DNA of 64,000 nt from Trifolium pratense (taxonomy: Eukaryota > Streptophyta > Magnoliopsida > Fabales > Fabaceae): contig NC_060063.1 in the NCBI RefSeq assembly GCF_020283565.1, positions 26,218,777 through 26,282,776 on the forward strand, in the 5' to 3' direction. Position 1 is the first letter of the stretch, and each line of letters begins with the position of its first letter. Below are positions 10,026 through 22,639 of the stretch, in pieces. Under the pieces are notes generated by a model that saw only the letters and a list, made by a program, of their open reading frames with translations, ran no database searches and had not been told where the DNA came from. The position numbers and the translations under genes were made by a program.

Positions 10026-10553
10026 TTGAGGCGTCTCTGAGTTTTAGGAGACTCTGTGCAAAATTTAAAAGTGACACCTTAATAAAAAAAATATAATTTT
10101 TTTATAAAAAAAATTATCGATTGAAATTGTATATAATATAAAAAAAAATCATTTTTATTCTTGTAATCATATAAATTATCAATATTAAACCAATTGCATT
10201 AAATAATTAAATAGAACAAGAAATACAAAATAATTATCTTTGTATATAACGTCAAAAAGGAACATCTTAATCTAAGATTAAATTTTATGCAAAGATTAAA
10301 ATGAACTAGAACTATATTTCCGAGTATAGATAACTAATCTATTGATACTCATATGATATTTTATGAACATTAATAATATATAACTATTATTTTAGGACCT
10401 AAAATTTAACCTATTAATATACATCTGATATTTTATGGGTATAAATAATATATAAGTAATATTATAGGATCTCAAAATTTTGAGTTGAGCCCCTCAAAAT
10501 TTTGAGGCCCGATACCATCGCACTTCCCGCACATGTGTGCAGGCCGGCTCTGC
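10026..10553. mobile_element. Possible degenerate hAT-like element
   Basis: The right end reads GGCCGGCTCTG, resembling the CAGAGCCGGCC termini of a common plant hAT-like family, and the flanks share an approximate ctagaa(a)tt direct repeat on both sides. The left end is too diverged to confirm an inverted repeat, so this is a weak call. Confidence 0.3.
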
Positions 10554-10559
10554 TAGAAT

Positions 10560-11880
10560 TTACTTGAGTTCCAAAACAGACTTGTTACTTTATGTAAATA
10601 CATATTATCTTGGCATTTTACATTCTTACTTGTCAAACTAGTGCACATGACATGCTTCACCTTAATCTTTCATTATCTTATTACTATTATTGTGTTGATG
10701 TCCACTCCTAGGATTCTACTCTGTAGTGTTCCTCAATTCACAAAACTAGTTCTCACAATCTTATCTTTCAAATTAACTTGTTAGAAGTTCACACTTCTAA
10801 GTACAATGTCTAGGTTTTGATTTCAGAGATGACGGAGATAGCCGGAGAACACGATGTGGTGGCAGCCATTATCAGAGGAAGAAGAATAAGGTGTAGGAAG
10901 CAGCTGTTGGGAAACGAAAGAGGGGAGAAACAAATCACGTATGTTGTGTTACAGGATGTGAGGGTAATTTTGACAAAATATAACTTTTCATACAAAATTA
11001 CTATCTATAGTGCACTAACAAGTGCCTTAAGGACACAAGTTAGCTTTTCCCTTTTTTTATATTTATTAGACTGAAATCAATTTCCCCTATGTTCAAAATA
11101 AAATAAGTGGGACCAACACACATTTATTGCTCCTTATCATGTGCCTTAGATGCACAAGTTAACATTGCCCTTAAATTAAAAGACGTTATAAAAAACTATG
11201 TCGCCTTCACTGTCCAGCCATTCCATTTATTTGGCCTTCTTTATCATCCTCCTTGTCATTTGGTTGACTTACATCACTTGTATTTTATCGGGTTAGTTCG
11301 GTCACAAAATTTGCATACAACCGAACCAAAGCATAATCACTTTTGATTTTAAGCTGAACTGATCACATCACTTGCATTTTATCTGTGGGTTAGTTCGGTC
11401 ACGATTTGCATAAAACCGAACCAAAGCAATCACTTTTTCATTAGTTCGATTTTTTTTCAAGTTAAAATCAAACCAAACCCACCAGTCACAACCCCTAATA
11501 GAATGTATTTTACCAATAATTACAATTAACATAAAAATTTGTAAGTTAAGAAATTTATAAATTTTAACAGTATCTAAGTTATAACATATTCTATTTGTAA
11601 TGACCAGTGCAAAGAACATCAAATTTTCAAAGGACTCTGATTTGTTCGAATCAGAATAACCAACCTGTCACGGCATGGAATTTCTGATAACTAGTTAAGA
11701 TGACCTTAGCCTTATTCAAGTATTCACAATGCACGAAAATAAAACTAAAACTTATCCACCGTACTGTTTTATTGGTTTATATACATAACAGACAGCACCT
11801 CCTAAATCCTAACACCACTTGTTTAAAAATAAATAAAAAATCCTAACACCACTCTTCCGTACTAATATTAGAAAGAAGCT
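10560..11880. other. Gene-free stretch with a local duplication
   Basis: No supported gene. An imperfect direct duplication of about 100 bp occurs at 11285-11430 (GGGTTAGTTCGGTCAC...ACCGAACCAAAGCA twice). Short frames near 10817 lack any recognisable domain. The right end approaches the 3' UTR of the downstream minus-strand gene. Confidence 0.5.
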
Positions 11881-12233
11881 TCAAGGCATGACACCCTTAA
11901 AAGCACTCAACAAACTGTACAGTAAAGCCTCCACGGGTAACCTAAACAGGACACTAATTGTCCCGCATTCTAAGCACAACCATCTTCGTAAGTTATACGA
12001 ATAGTCCACACGAAATACTAGGATACTATTAACTATCTAGCCAATGCCTGGGACAGACAGACAAGAAATCTATCCAAAAGGCATATACATAGGTTGTACA
12101 AGCATGATGCAACCATCTACACTCTACAATTGTTTTTACCAAAACCTTTTGTCGTCGGCTCCTCTTTCTCCCACTATATGCATTCAGAAAATAAATTTGA
12201 AAGCCATCTTCAAGACAAACCACTGGTAACACC
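11881..12233 (-). other. Probable 3' UTR of the REVEILLE-type gene
   Basis: Directly downstream of the stop codon. Less AT-rich than the surrounding DNA and without an alternative gene. The polyadenylation site was not fixed. Confidence 0.35.
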
Positions 12234-15200
12234 CTAAGCAGACAGAACAGCATTTTCGGATTTAACAGTCACGGATTTGCTGCTTGGATTAGCAAACTTT
12301 GCCTTCTCACCATCAGGATCATATGATGACAGTAGCCTCTTCTGCATTGATTAAATGTTTAGTGAACAGATCAGTCAGTAGGCTATGATGCAGTTATATT
12401 TTGAAAAGTAAAATGAAATCGATGATGGTAATGGTAATAGACTTTTGTCAAGCAGAATGGCAATGAGAATAGATCTTGCACTATGATAAGAAAACAATCA
12501 TAACACGCAAACCCTCTCTCTCTTAGTGTGTTGTAAATTAATGTACTTTGGTTGCTTTAAAAGAATAAAGCAATTTTGTATAATCTCATATCTCGTCATA
12601 TTATATAATTGATATATAATAAAAAATAGCAGAGTAAAAGATGACAGAGGCATCTAAGTTGATGCGTGCAGCAGCTACGTAGTCTGTTGGTAAAATCAAA
12701 ATGCCAAGAGAAAAAACAGAACCTAGAGGAAATAAAACTTACATGATCCTCAAATTCAGGACTAGTTAAATTAATGGAGAGGTTTCTCATCAACAACAGT
12801 GCCTGCACAATAGGACCGTGTAAATTACTCAGGCAGACAAGAAATGAAATAACAAACATTAGATTCCCTTTCCAAACCATGGACCTGCACACGGCTAAAA
12901 GAAAAAATAATGGTATGGACGCAAAGAAAGGACTTTATATCAATTACCGTTTCAACATTTATGGGGTCCATCTGCTTTAGTCTGTGTAGGTGATTAGTTG
13001 AATTTGGATCAAATACACTGCCAATGAAGTTGTATACTTGTGCAAAATCTGGCATGACTGCACAGAGAAGGTGAAACAGTAGTAAGGAAAGAACCAATGA
13101 ACCAATGAACCATGAATATCTAACAAAACAGATGCTTAACAATCACATCAGACAACTAGCATGCCAAAATATAAGAAAAATATTAATAGTAATAAACGTT
13201 ACTAGTTATTCATACATAACATTATGCAACAATCATACAGTGATGTAAATGACTAAAATATACTGCTAAAGTATTAATGTTAGGAAAAATGACAAGAACT
13301 TGTTTATATGCACTGCTCACTCCAGCCAGTGAATTCATAATGGGAAACAACTCATAATCTTTATTTTATAAGGTCCAGGTGTGTTGTTTCATAATAGGAA
13401 ACAACTCATAATCTCTATTTTGTAAGGTCCAGGTGTGTTGTATCAAACACTTCTCGCCCAGCCCTTCTCGTCACTTAAACAAAAACAACCAAACATCAAA
13501 ATGCTAATGCATAGGTTGGATTTAGGGTCCTGGCCCACCTCATGGGATGAGAGTTGTCCTTCACTTATAATCACTACTTTGGCTATATTACTAATCAACA
13601 CAGAATCTACAACACAACACACCCCTTCACGCCCAAACCCAAACATCTAGAGCATGAAGTTTGCAGGAGCAGAAATCTGTAGGTGATCAAACAACAGATC
13701 TAGAGTAGGCTCTAATTCCATCTTAGAATTTACCCAAAAACTTTATAAGCACTGCAGTCATATCTGTAGTCGGTGTGAAACTCTAACAGTAACATCAAAA
13801 CCAACTCTGAACTATTTCGCTTTATGTGAGGCACTGCCTTGCAGAAGTTCATAATTTTACTTTTTCTCCTCCCCCCTCAGCAAAACAGTTGTAGCTTTTG
13901 GGTTTAAGTTCAGTGTGGTTCAAGGAACACCGTGACATTCCTTATGCATGTTTCCTAATATCTTCTTAAAAATAACTCATTCCAAAACTTGTAATCCAAC
14001 ATTGTTTTTGCTCCTTGATCATAGATACATTTAATTGAAATCCATATTATCATCAGCCTGTATTTTGGGCCATGGAGAAATCACCCTCATGTTCAGTTCA
14101 ATTTGACTAATGACTGTACTTGCATAGATTTATGTTCAGAGCCTATCAGTATCATGTAAATCACAATAAAATGAAAAAATTAACATTGAAGTATGTACTT
14201 CAATATCCGCTTCCCCTCTCCCGGCCACCAACCCCTACTGTAGTGATATGAAACTGTTAAAATTGTTGTGCAAGATTGAGACTTCAAAGACGGTAATTTC
14301 TTTGGCCAAGCACGTATGGGGTTCAGCATGGGCATACTAGATTTCAATGAAATAAGCCTGGTCTAACTGATAAAAAACTTATGCACAAATTCCTTCTTAT
14401 ATTTGTTAATATCCTATTAAATGAAAAGATTCAATTTTCACTAGTTGACTCTAGTAGAAAACTTTCATAACTGCATAAATAAGACAAACAATTGGGCGAT
14501 ATCAAAACAAAATCATCTCAGAAACATCACTTTTTACAACAGAACTATGGTTTTCAGGATTTGATTGTATTTTAATTCGGCCAAATCTCAAGAAGCGCAA
14601 CACTATAACAAACAACCATAGGAATAGGATTCAATATAAGATTTTTCATTATGCTATTGTGTTAATTTCAAGCAGAATCAAGTTCAAATTCGATATAAAG
14701 AAGCATTATAACCTTTAACTGGCTTGCCCACGTTGCCTTGATTGATCCCTTTACTACTTGGCCCAGCTGCACGAGCGCTCTCATTACTGCTGCTATAGCA
14801 ACAATTAAGAGGAACAGCTTGTCCAGATCCAGTCCATCCCGTGTCATCTAACAAACAAAAACTTTCATAGTTAGCATAACTTCCCCAATTCCCAAATTCA
14901 TCCTATAAAAAAGAAAGTGGTGTTCAGAACAAACAAAACCTGTAGCCACTTGTGGCACACTGGCTGGTGGTGCAGCATTATGATTCCAAGATGATAAAGG
15001 CAGACTAGTAACTGGTGTTCCAAGCACAGATGATGAATCTGTGCTATAAATGTATGCTGGGTCAACAAAAGCAGCTGAAGATTGCAATGGACCCATGACT
15101 TGGGATGCAGTAGGAGCTGATAAATATAAAATTAAAAACCAGTGTTATTCCACAATTCATACAACAGACTAAGGCCACTGGTAAATTAAATGTATTTGAA

Positions 15201-18200
15201 TGTACTTACCGTTTTTGGGAGCTTTTTGAGGGTATGGGTGAGCAGCTTTTCTCTTTGGCCGAGGAGGAGGTACATGTTCACTTGTTCCACTCTTCTGAAC
15301 TTTGAGAAAATACTTCTGTGCATGACTTCGTATCTACAAAAAAATAATTATACATAGAAGGGTGAAGAGAGAATTTGAGGAACATATAATGAATGTCAAC
15401 AAATTCATTATAAGAAAATTCATAAAATAAACACTATAATCATTACATAATTAAAGATGCATTAATGAATTTATCTCCTTTCTTTTCTACTTAATTAACC
15501 ATGCAACAAACATGAAAAATCACAGGTTTATGTTCTTAACCCATCATCAGTTTTTAGGTTTTTGAAGAAAAACATATGATGAATAAATTACAATTCATTA
15601 TAATGCAAAAAAATCTAGACTTAGATATGTACTTATTGGTCTGTTTTCACGAAAATCGAACTGGAATGCTACTAAGGGAAGATATGAAAAAGAACATAAT
15701 TCACAAATCCCTAAACAATGCTTTGGAAATCATCATATCACTGTTTCATTCAAGTATAATATACAGTAATGACACTGAATAAGTTTCACCAAATATATAC
15801 TCCCTCCGTCCCAAAATAGATGACACAAATGCAATTAAGTAAAAGTCACAGTCTCTCTTTAATTATTACACTTTTCTCAAATTGTGTGAAATGGTCAAAC
15901 AGGTCAGCTAACTAATATGAGATGGAGCCATGGAGGGAGTAGTATGGAATTCAAGAATTCAAGAATAATATGAAATACTGAATAAATTTCATTTTAAATA
16001 TTTAAATGCTTTAAAAGAAACCAAAACCATCTATCGTCCAATAGTAACTTGTTCTTTGTTTCCCTTTGAATTTTATGATAATTACCTGGATAACTGTTTT
16101 CGAACCAACAAAGGCTTCAATCTTCTTCCAGTCACGATCGAATCTGAAATCAATCATCAGAAACACAGAAGAAAATGAGCAAAAATAAACCATTTAATCA
16201 GATACCACAATACATTGATTTTGAAAAGCAATCAACAGGGGTGGCCAAGGGGCTGCGGGATTCTTTATTATTTTTTAGGCTCAGATGATGTATTTACAAA
16301 ACATGGTATAGCACTTAATAGATAACACAATCTACTACAACCTACGCTCACAAACGGTAGAATGATAATGCTATGGATTGCCTTGCCCTAAACACATCCT
16401 CGACCATTTTTTCTGATACTTTTCTCAACGTGATGGATTATGCAACCACAGAGTTTCTAAATAATCAAAAAACCTAATTGTTTCAATTATTAATCCTCAA
16501 AGAATCTGCAAGCTATAAAAAATATTAATGTAGATGAACTGAAATCCATTATTTAAAATTAGATAACAAAACAAACTCTTCGATATTAACAGGTGTTTCC
16601 TCACATCTCCATTCATGCATTCACATAACAATTTAATAGTCCATCTAACACGCATTCCATTAGAGAATCTGCCGGAGCAGCATTAAAACTTAGGTGTTAA
16701 CTTCAAGCAGTGACACTTGTTTGATGATGTATCCTTAACAGATAAAGACTCAAAGAAGTTAGTATCATTATTGTTGTTGAACAGTCTAAAGCAAAAGACG
16801 TTGTAAATAAGGCTTTGCCTAAAATGAAACACCTCACTAAGTCTTTCACGGTGCAAAAATAAATTTTAGTATTCCTTATAATAACCCACTTGGGTTGGCT
16901 TAGTGGTGTTGGCTTTGGCTTTAAACGGGGCCCCCACAAGTGGACGGTGGGATTGGTCCCCTCGGATTAGTCGGTCCTTGGGACGGATACCGAGTTCTTA
17001 AAAAAAAAAATCCTTATAATAATATTGTGGTCTCTCTCTCTCTCATCTTTGTTCCTGTCACCCACGACGGCCATTCGTCACCCAATCTCTCTCTCTCTCT
17101 CTCGCTCTCTCTCTCTCTCATCTCTGTTCCTGTCACTCAGGATGGCCATTCGTCACCGCATTGTTACATTCCTCTCCACATACACCTTCATCTTATCAAA
17201 CCCTAGTTGCGCTGAACGCTCATCCCCGCTATTAACCCATTGGAAAAAAATGAAAGATCTTTGACCAACCTTCCTCTGTATCAAATCTACAAGATTCGAA
17301 CATAAATTAATGAATATATGTGCCTAATCTGCCCAATGCACCATATATGGTTTAAGTTTCAAACTATTTTTATTTTTTGTTTATTTTTTGTTTGGTAAAC
17401 AAAACTATGGAAAAAAGGATTTTTTTCCCCTTCCGGTGTGGTTTTGGGTTCTTATTTTTTTAGAGTTCGTTTGATTTTTTTGCGCCCAAGTTCGTTTGAT
17501 TTTTGAAAAAGATATATTTCTAGTTAGCTTATTTTTGAATGTGTAAACATGTTTTTTTTTTCTTTCAAATCCGTGGTTTTGAATAAAGAATGTTATTTTT
17601 TTAAGGAAAATAAAGAAAGGTTATCTCATGAAAGAATTGCCAGCATTACTCAGGCGTTGTGGGGGGAGAAGGATGACGTCATTTTTTTTGGCAATGTATA
17701 AAGAGAAAAATCTGGTAGAGTGGGTTCATGGTAGATCTAGTTAGACTTCAGATTTCAAAGGTGTAAAAAAGGCTGTGTATTGTGCACAACTTAAGTGACT
17801 TGTGCATGATAGCACTCGCCTGTAAATAAACCATAAACACGTGAGGCCATAAGCCCGTAACCTCAAAATAAAGGACAACTTAAATTTCTATAAACTATAA
17901 TACTTACAATCCATCTTTCAAATCATTAACCTAATTCCCAGCCTACGGTAGTAGTTGGATTATGTATTCTCCCACATCCCACAGTAGTTTCTTTTCTCAA
18001 GACACTTACCTAAACTGTAACTATGAAGTATGGACACTCCTCAGATTAAGCATGTTCCGGTGTCCGACACGTGTCGACACCACCGACACCAATGATTGCA
18101 TCAAACCATGTCATTTTCTCAAATTATTATCATCTTGTTGTGTCCGGTGTCCGTGCTTCATAGAACAAAAATCCCTAATCTTGTGAATAGAATACCAGTA

Positions 18201-19096
18201 ATAACCAGACTATATCAAATATCATTTTTTGACAAAGTAGGATAAATTTTGGGAAAAACCCAATAAAGAAACCAATTTTGATCATCAAAAACCATTATTC
18301 TTCGCTAATACTTACAATCCATCTTTCAAATCATTAACTTAATCCATGGCCTACAGTAGTTGGATTAAGTATTCTCCCATATTGCACAATAGTTTCTTTT
18401 CTCAAGCCACTTACATAAACTAAAACTATAAAACACGGACACTCCTTAGGTTAGCCATAGCGACACGATTCAACAAAACACCAACACCTATAATTACATT
18501 AAATTTCTCAAATAATCATCGGTGTCAACGTGTCAGTGTCGTGTCAGGTATGTCTTTGCACGTGCTTCGTACAACTAAAATCCCAACTCTCGTGAATAGA
18601 ATACCAGTGATAAATTAATAAGAAAATGATATCAAATATCATTTTTTGATAAAGTAGGGTGAAATTTTGGGAAACCCCCAATTAAAAAAAAACAATTTTG
18701 ATCATAAAAAAATCATTATTCATAACTAGTTAGTACTTACCGAATTAAAATTCCTAATTCACAACCAATGAATCAACTCTAATCATCAAAAAAGCTCAAC
18801 AACATCGAAATTCACAACAACTTAATCATTTTCCTCAAATAATAACAATCCAAAATCGATCCAGAAACTTACAATTGGAGAGCTTCTAGAAACTTCTCAT
18901 GCTCCTGATCAGTCCAACTCTCTCTAGATTTAGTAATCGTGTATGGTTTTCGGATCTTCTTACTCGGATCCTCAGTAGCAGCGGCGCTAGTATGTGACGG
19001 CGGTGGCGGCGGAAGATTGTTGACGCCAGGAAGACCCATGTTTGAAGGATCGAAGAAATGGAAACCTTGTGCTGGATTAGGGTTCACTGATACCAT
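12234..19096 (-). CDS. RVE6: REVEILLE-type single-MYB clock transcription factor, 8 exons, 331 aa
   Basis: Exons (minus, in order): 18873-19096, 16086-16143, 15210-15333, 14940-15116, 14713-14847, 12948-13057, 12743-12802, 12234-12341. All introns are GT..AG and the frame closes exactly at 331 codons plus TAG. Exons 1-3 encode a single MYB repeat of the SHAQKYF class ([46 protein letters not shown]), followed by [17 protein letters not shown]. The C-terminal half carries the LHY/CCA1-like conserved block ([46 protein letters not shown]). This architecture marks the RVE4/6/8 (LCL) clade, nuclear activators that bind evening elements to set circadian rhythm. Family members recruit LNK co-activators (established, not shown here). 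The length equals what I recall for Arabidopsis RVE6. RVE3 or RVE8 orthology is also possible. Start: first ATG in frame, with a Pro-rich N-terminus. Confidence 0.93.
13334..13441. repeat. 54-bp tandem duplication in intron 5
   Basis: Two adjacent copies of a unit starting CATAATGGGAAACAACTCAT and ending AAGGTCCAGGTGTGTTGT, offset by 54 bp with a few differences, inside the intron between exons 5 and 6 of the REVEILLE-type gene. Confidence 0.8.
15800..15939. mobile_element. Stowaway-like MITE in intron 2 of the REVEILLE-type gene
   Basis: A 140-bp element with terminal inverted repeats CTCCCTCCGTCCC / GGAGGGAG between TA dinucleotides, the hallmark of Tc1/Mariner-type Stowaway MITEs. It sits between exons 2 and 3. 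Confidence 0.8.
16885..17010 (+). mobile_element. tRNA-derived SINE with a perfect 12-bp target duplication
   Basis: The 126-bp unit begins CCCACTTGGGTTGGCTTAGT (GGCTTAGTGG-type box A), continues with a GGTCCCCTCGGATTAG region and ends in an A-tract. It is flanked by the 12-bp direct repeat TCCTTATAATAA (16873-16884 and 17011-17022). Box A, A-tail and a long perfect target duplication together identify a retroposed SINE, here in intron 1 of the REVEILLE-type gene. The perfect duplication suggests a fairly recent insertion. Confidence 0.85.
17032..17160. repeat. CT microsatellite with a duplicated 45-bp flank
   Basis: Two copies of TCTCATCTNTGTTCCTGTCA...GGCCATTCGTCACC, each preceded by a (CT)n run, lie next to each other. 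This is a small tandem duplication containing a simple repeat, in intron 1. Confidence 0.75.
17897..18740. repeat. 408-bp tandem duplication in intron 1 of the REVEILLE-type gene
   Basis: The unit starting TACTTACAATCCATCTTTCA at 17901 recurs at 18309. Shared landmarks follow in the same order: GTATTCTCCCA, TTTCTTTTCTCAAG, a GTGTC-rich palindromic block, GAATAGAATACCAGT, ATCATTTTTTGA, CCATTATTC. A third start (TACTTAC near 18733) suggests a partial third unit. The copies differ by point changes and small indels. Confidence 0.8.
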
Positions 19097-19209
19097 TAAT
19101 TCGAAAAGCGTAATTTCGAATTTTCGTGTGCGTGTTAGTGTTTTTTTCTGTTGCTGTTGTTAACCGTTCTTGTTGTACTCTGTTTGCTTCTGTTCGCAGT
19201 ATTCGGGAA

Positions 19210-19216
19210 ATTTATA
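19210..19216 (-). promoter_or_regulatory. Candidate TATA box of the REVEILLE-type gene
   Basis: TATAAAT on the minus strand, about 115 bp upstream of the predicted ATG. No perfect evening element was noticed nearby, although a CACGT core occurs at about 19279-19283. Confidence 0.4.
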
Positions 19217-19447
19217 TGGATTCTAGAAGTTTTTAAATGACTGTTTTGACCTTGTCTCTTGTTTGCAGTCCCTGTGTGTACACGTAGTATGTCACCATAG
19301 TACCAATGAGTCAATGACGGTTGTTTTCTTTCCTCCTTCAATGATCGATAAGTGTTCTATCTTTCAATTCTTTAATCATTAATAACCATTTATTTCAAGC
19401 AAAGGAATAATCATTTATTTCAGAATCGATAGAATTATAAGTTATTA

Positions 19448-19726
19448 CTCCGGACACAAATATAATAAAAAAAAACACTTTAAATTTTGGATATAAATAT
19501 AAGCAAAAGTCAATTATTTTTAAACTAATTAATACTATTATTCCTAATATATCCTTATTTAATCATTTCTTTATGTGATATTCAAGACATAAATCACTTC
19601 TCAAAGGGTAATATAATAAACTTAACTCATGTTTTGCATTAAATCAAGAAAATTAACTACATTTAACTAAATTTCTTAAACACCGTGTAAACGATTATTT
19701 TTTCTTATATTTGTGTCCGGAGGGAG
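19448..19726. mobile_element. Stowaway-like MITE (279 bp)
   Basis: The left end CTCCGGACACAAATATA matches the reverse complement of the right end, TATATTTGTGTCCGGAGGGAG, and both are flanked by TA. The left terminus has lost a few bases relative to the right. It lies in the upstream region of the REVEILLE-type gene. Confidence 0.75.
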
Positions 19727-19750
19727 TACTACTTGACAAAAAAAAATGTA

Positions 19751-19875
19751 CTCCCTCCGTCCCAAAATATAAGCATAAAGGGGTCAACAAAAGTGAATGT
19801 ATCTGGACTAAATTTTAAACCAAATTCATCAATTTTCGTTAACAACTTTTTGCTTCTATTTTGGGATGGAATGAG
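19751..19875. mobile_element. Stowaway-like MITE (125 bp)
   Basis: CTCCCTCCGTCCCAAAATA...TATTTTGGGATGGAATGAG between TA dinucleotides, only 24 bp from the preceding MITE but with different internal sequence. Confidence 0.7.
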
Positions 19876-20859
19876 TATTAATTTTATTTTACATTTTCTC
19901 GTTTACATTAAACTAGTATCCGGACCCGTGCCAAGCACGGGTTAAAAAGTGACTATAAAAATTAAGATTTTAATATTTCAAATTTTATAATTATCTAACA
20001 CAAAAAATGATAAATTACACTAATATATATGTTTAATAAGTCACCAAATTTTTTTGTCTTTAAAAATCTGTGTAACAAATTTTGCTACTTCAAAAATTAA
20101 AATGCCAATAATTAAATAATGACTAAAATTTTGGAAAAAAAAAATAAGCCCAAAAAATCATTTTTTTTAATAAGGGATCTAAATTTTACTTTTATGAAAA
20201 TATGAAGACCAATATACATTTAAATTTATTTTTATTACAAAAACAATTTAATACAATTCAAATTTGCTGCGCACATAAAATAAAGTAGAATAGTTACATT
20301 CGAATATCATCTTTTTATTTCTAAACTTTTGACTTTCTGCATTTTATTGAAAGTAAAATAGTTACATGCGAATATCATATTTTTCTTACGGTTAGCCTGA
20401 CATAATTCGGTTTCTGCTTTATCCTTACTCAATCATCGGAAGTTGGACACTTCCTCTATTTTTACTCGATGTGGCCACCAGGAAACGACTTTCCTTCATT
20501 GTGTTTAGGATTATACATTCTCTAGAAACCTTTGGCACCACATTGAATTCAATGACTGAACTTTCTTCTCTATAATTGACGCACATGATTGGCTCAAGGT
20601 TGGCTCCATGTGTCCCCAAGCTAATTCCTTCTCGGCTGGTGTTTGGTGTATGGAGATATCATAATTTAATTTATTTAAACAATGAATCTTGTCCTTAAAT
20701 CAGCTATCCTTCAACATCCAGAGCTTGGTCGAGATTTTCACGTCTTTTTTCTCCTCTAATCACGTTGGTACAGGTTCATCAAATGGAACAATGAAAACTT
20801 CTCTTGTGTGGTCCTCAACGTTGACAATAGTTATTTAGGTTCCCCGATTAGAGCTAGTT

Positions 20860-21036
20860 ATGAGGGTCTTATCAAATACAATTTATATTTTTTACTTACC
20901 AGACTTTTATGGCTTCATTCGTGAGTCGTCTGACATGATGCTTGCGAAACTTTATGTTGTTTATAGAGGTCTTACATTGGCCAAAAACTTGGCTATTGAA
21001 GAACTTGTTTGCTACTCTGACAAAGTGTTAAATTTT
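20860..21036 (+). pseudogene. RNase H-like domain fragment, LINE-type
   Basis: The plus-strand frame reads GFIRESSDMMLAKLYVVYRG followed by LTLAKNLAIEELVCYSDKVL, typical of the RNase H-like (RVT_3) domain at the C-terminus of plant LINEs and their host-gene derivatives. The catalytic Glu-type position in the helix (AKLYVVYRGL, usually AELYA) appears changed. There are no complete ends. It lies inside the probable Helitron, so it may be a captured fragment. Confidence 0.6.
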
Positions 21037-21821
21037 TTTGCATTAGAAGTAAAAAAAAAAAATCATTGATTATTTTGATTATATATAGAAAAACTGACAA
21101 TTTGAAACAAAAAAAAAAGAAATTGAGAAGATCTGATTTTCGTTCCTTTAATTCATGATTCTGAATAATTAATTGAGAATTGTGACATTTATTGTAGTTC
21201 AATTTTTAATAAATGTCCATTATTAAGTTGAAAAAGTTATGGTAAGAGAAGTCAAGTCAAAATTCTCGAACATAATTAAGTGTTTTTAATTTATAATCAT
21301 ATTCAAAATTCACATGTATTTGAATTACAAAATTGCTCTCAATTTTACTCTTTGTTTAATTATTCGGTAGAGTAAATCTTGTGACAAAAGAAATAAAACA
21401 TTCTGATTTTATTTTTTTACAAATAAAAGAGTGATTCATTCTAAGTTAATCATCTTAGAGAAGAATAAAAACAAATTTGTATTTTCTAACAAAAGATTTA
21501 TCTGCATTAATTTATCTATATTTTCCTCTAACATGTCTCCAAAGTTTTTCATCCATTTTAATCTCCTTGTTGTGGTCATTCTTCTACAACCATATAAAAA
21601 TAAAAATAACATTAAAACCGAACTCAAAACAAAAATTCAAATAAAAAATATAATCCAATGAGAAACAATCGTATCCATTCAAAGGACACATTAATGTCAC
21701 ATAGAAGCAAAGCTAATAAACCACATTCACATTATAAAAGAAAAACCACTTTCGTATCGCACGGATTATAAAATGCACTGATGTCCAAAGAGTTTCCAAA
21801 GGAAAAATTAGTGGTGTTATA

Positions 21822-22639
21822 GAGAAAGTCTTAGTTGGGCACATACCAAACACATGACATTTAGGCACATTCAATCAAATATTGACAGCACATAAAGAAT
21901 ATTACTTTTTAAAAAAATGAAATTGAAAGTGTTTTGTCTTCTCTCTATGCACTTTGGTCTTCTTTCTCTTCCGTCTCTGCAATATCCTTACCCTCTCCCA
22001 TAATTGGATCAAATCAAAATCCTTCTTTCAGTCTATGTTTAAATCCTCATAAAAAGCTAGATCTATGATCTGTCAGCTACTCAGCTCTAAAATGAAGATG
22101 TGTGTCAAATTATCAGTGTTTTCTTTTGTCAAAGTCTTCATTTTTAGTTTATCACATATTGAAGAAAGAGTTAAAATTTCTCATAGCCAGAAGATGGTGT
22201 TGGTTTGAGTTTTGTTGACTCAATGATTGATTGTGATTATTTTATTTTTGACAAAATAGACAGAAGATTGATTGTGATTATTTATTTTTAATAAAAGTAA
22301 AAAAAAAATTGCAAAAGAAGAACAATGGAGAACAACAATGGAGGAACAGTGGAGAACATGTTGAGACTGTTGTCTATTGTAGAACGTGTTGTAACTTGCT
22401 GACGACGTGTTGTCTATGGTGGTGAAGCAACAATGGAGAATAAAAACAACAATGGAGGAAATTGGAAGTTTGTGGATGCTGTGGTGATTCAAGCAATCAA
22501 GGAGACACTCTCTCTCTATCTTTAACTTTTTTATTTTCTATTATTTTTATAAAAAAATTAAATATAAATGTGGTGTCAAATTCTTATTAGCTGTGCTTAA
22601 ATATGAAGTGTTGGGCACGTGCCCAAGTAAGAGTTTCTC
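21822..22639. mobile_element. Non-autonomous Mutator-like element (818 bp)
   Basis: Termini GAGAAAGTCTTAGTTGGGCAC and its near inverse GTGCCCAAGTAAGAGTTTCTC are flanked by a perfect 9-bp direct repeat, GGTGTTATA (21813-21821 and 22640-22648). A 9-bp duplication is characteristic of the Mutator superfamily. The interior holds an AACAATGGAG-rich stretch (about 22320-22460) but no gene. Confidence 0.8.

Noticed and set aside
10817..11074. 85-codon plus-strand frame (MISEMTEIAGEHD...)
   Set aside because: Short, no recognisable domain, no splice or promoter context; probably chance.
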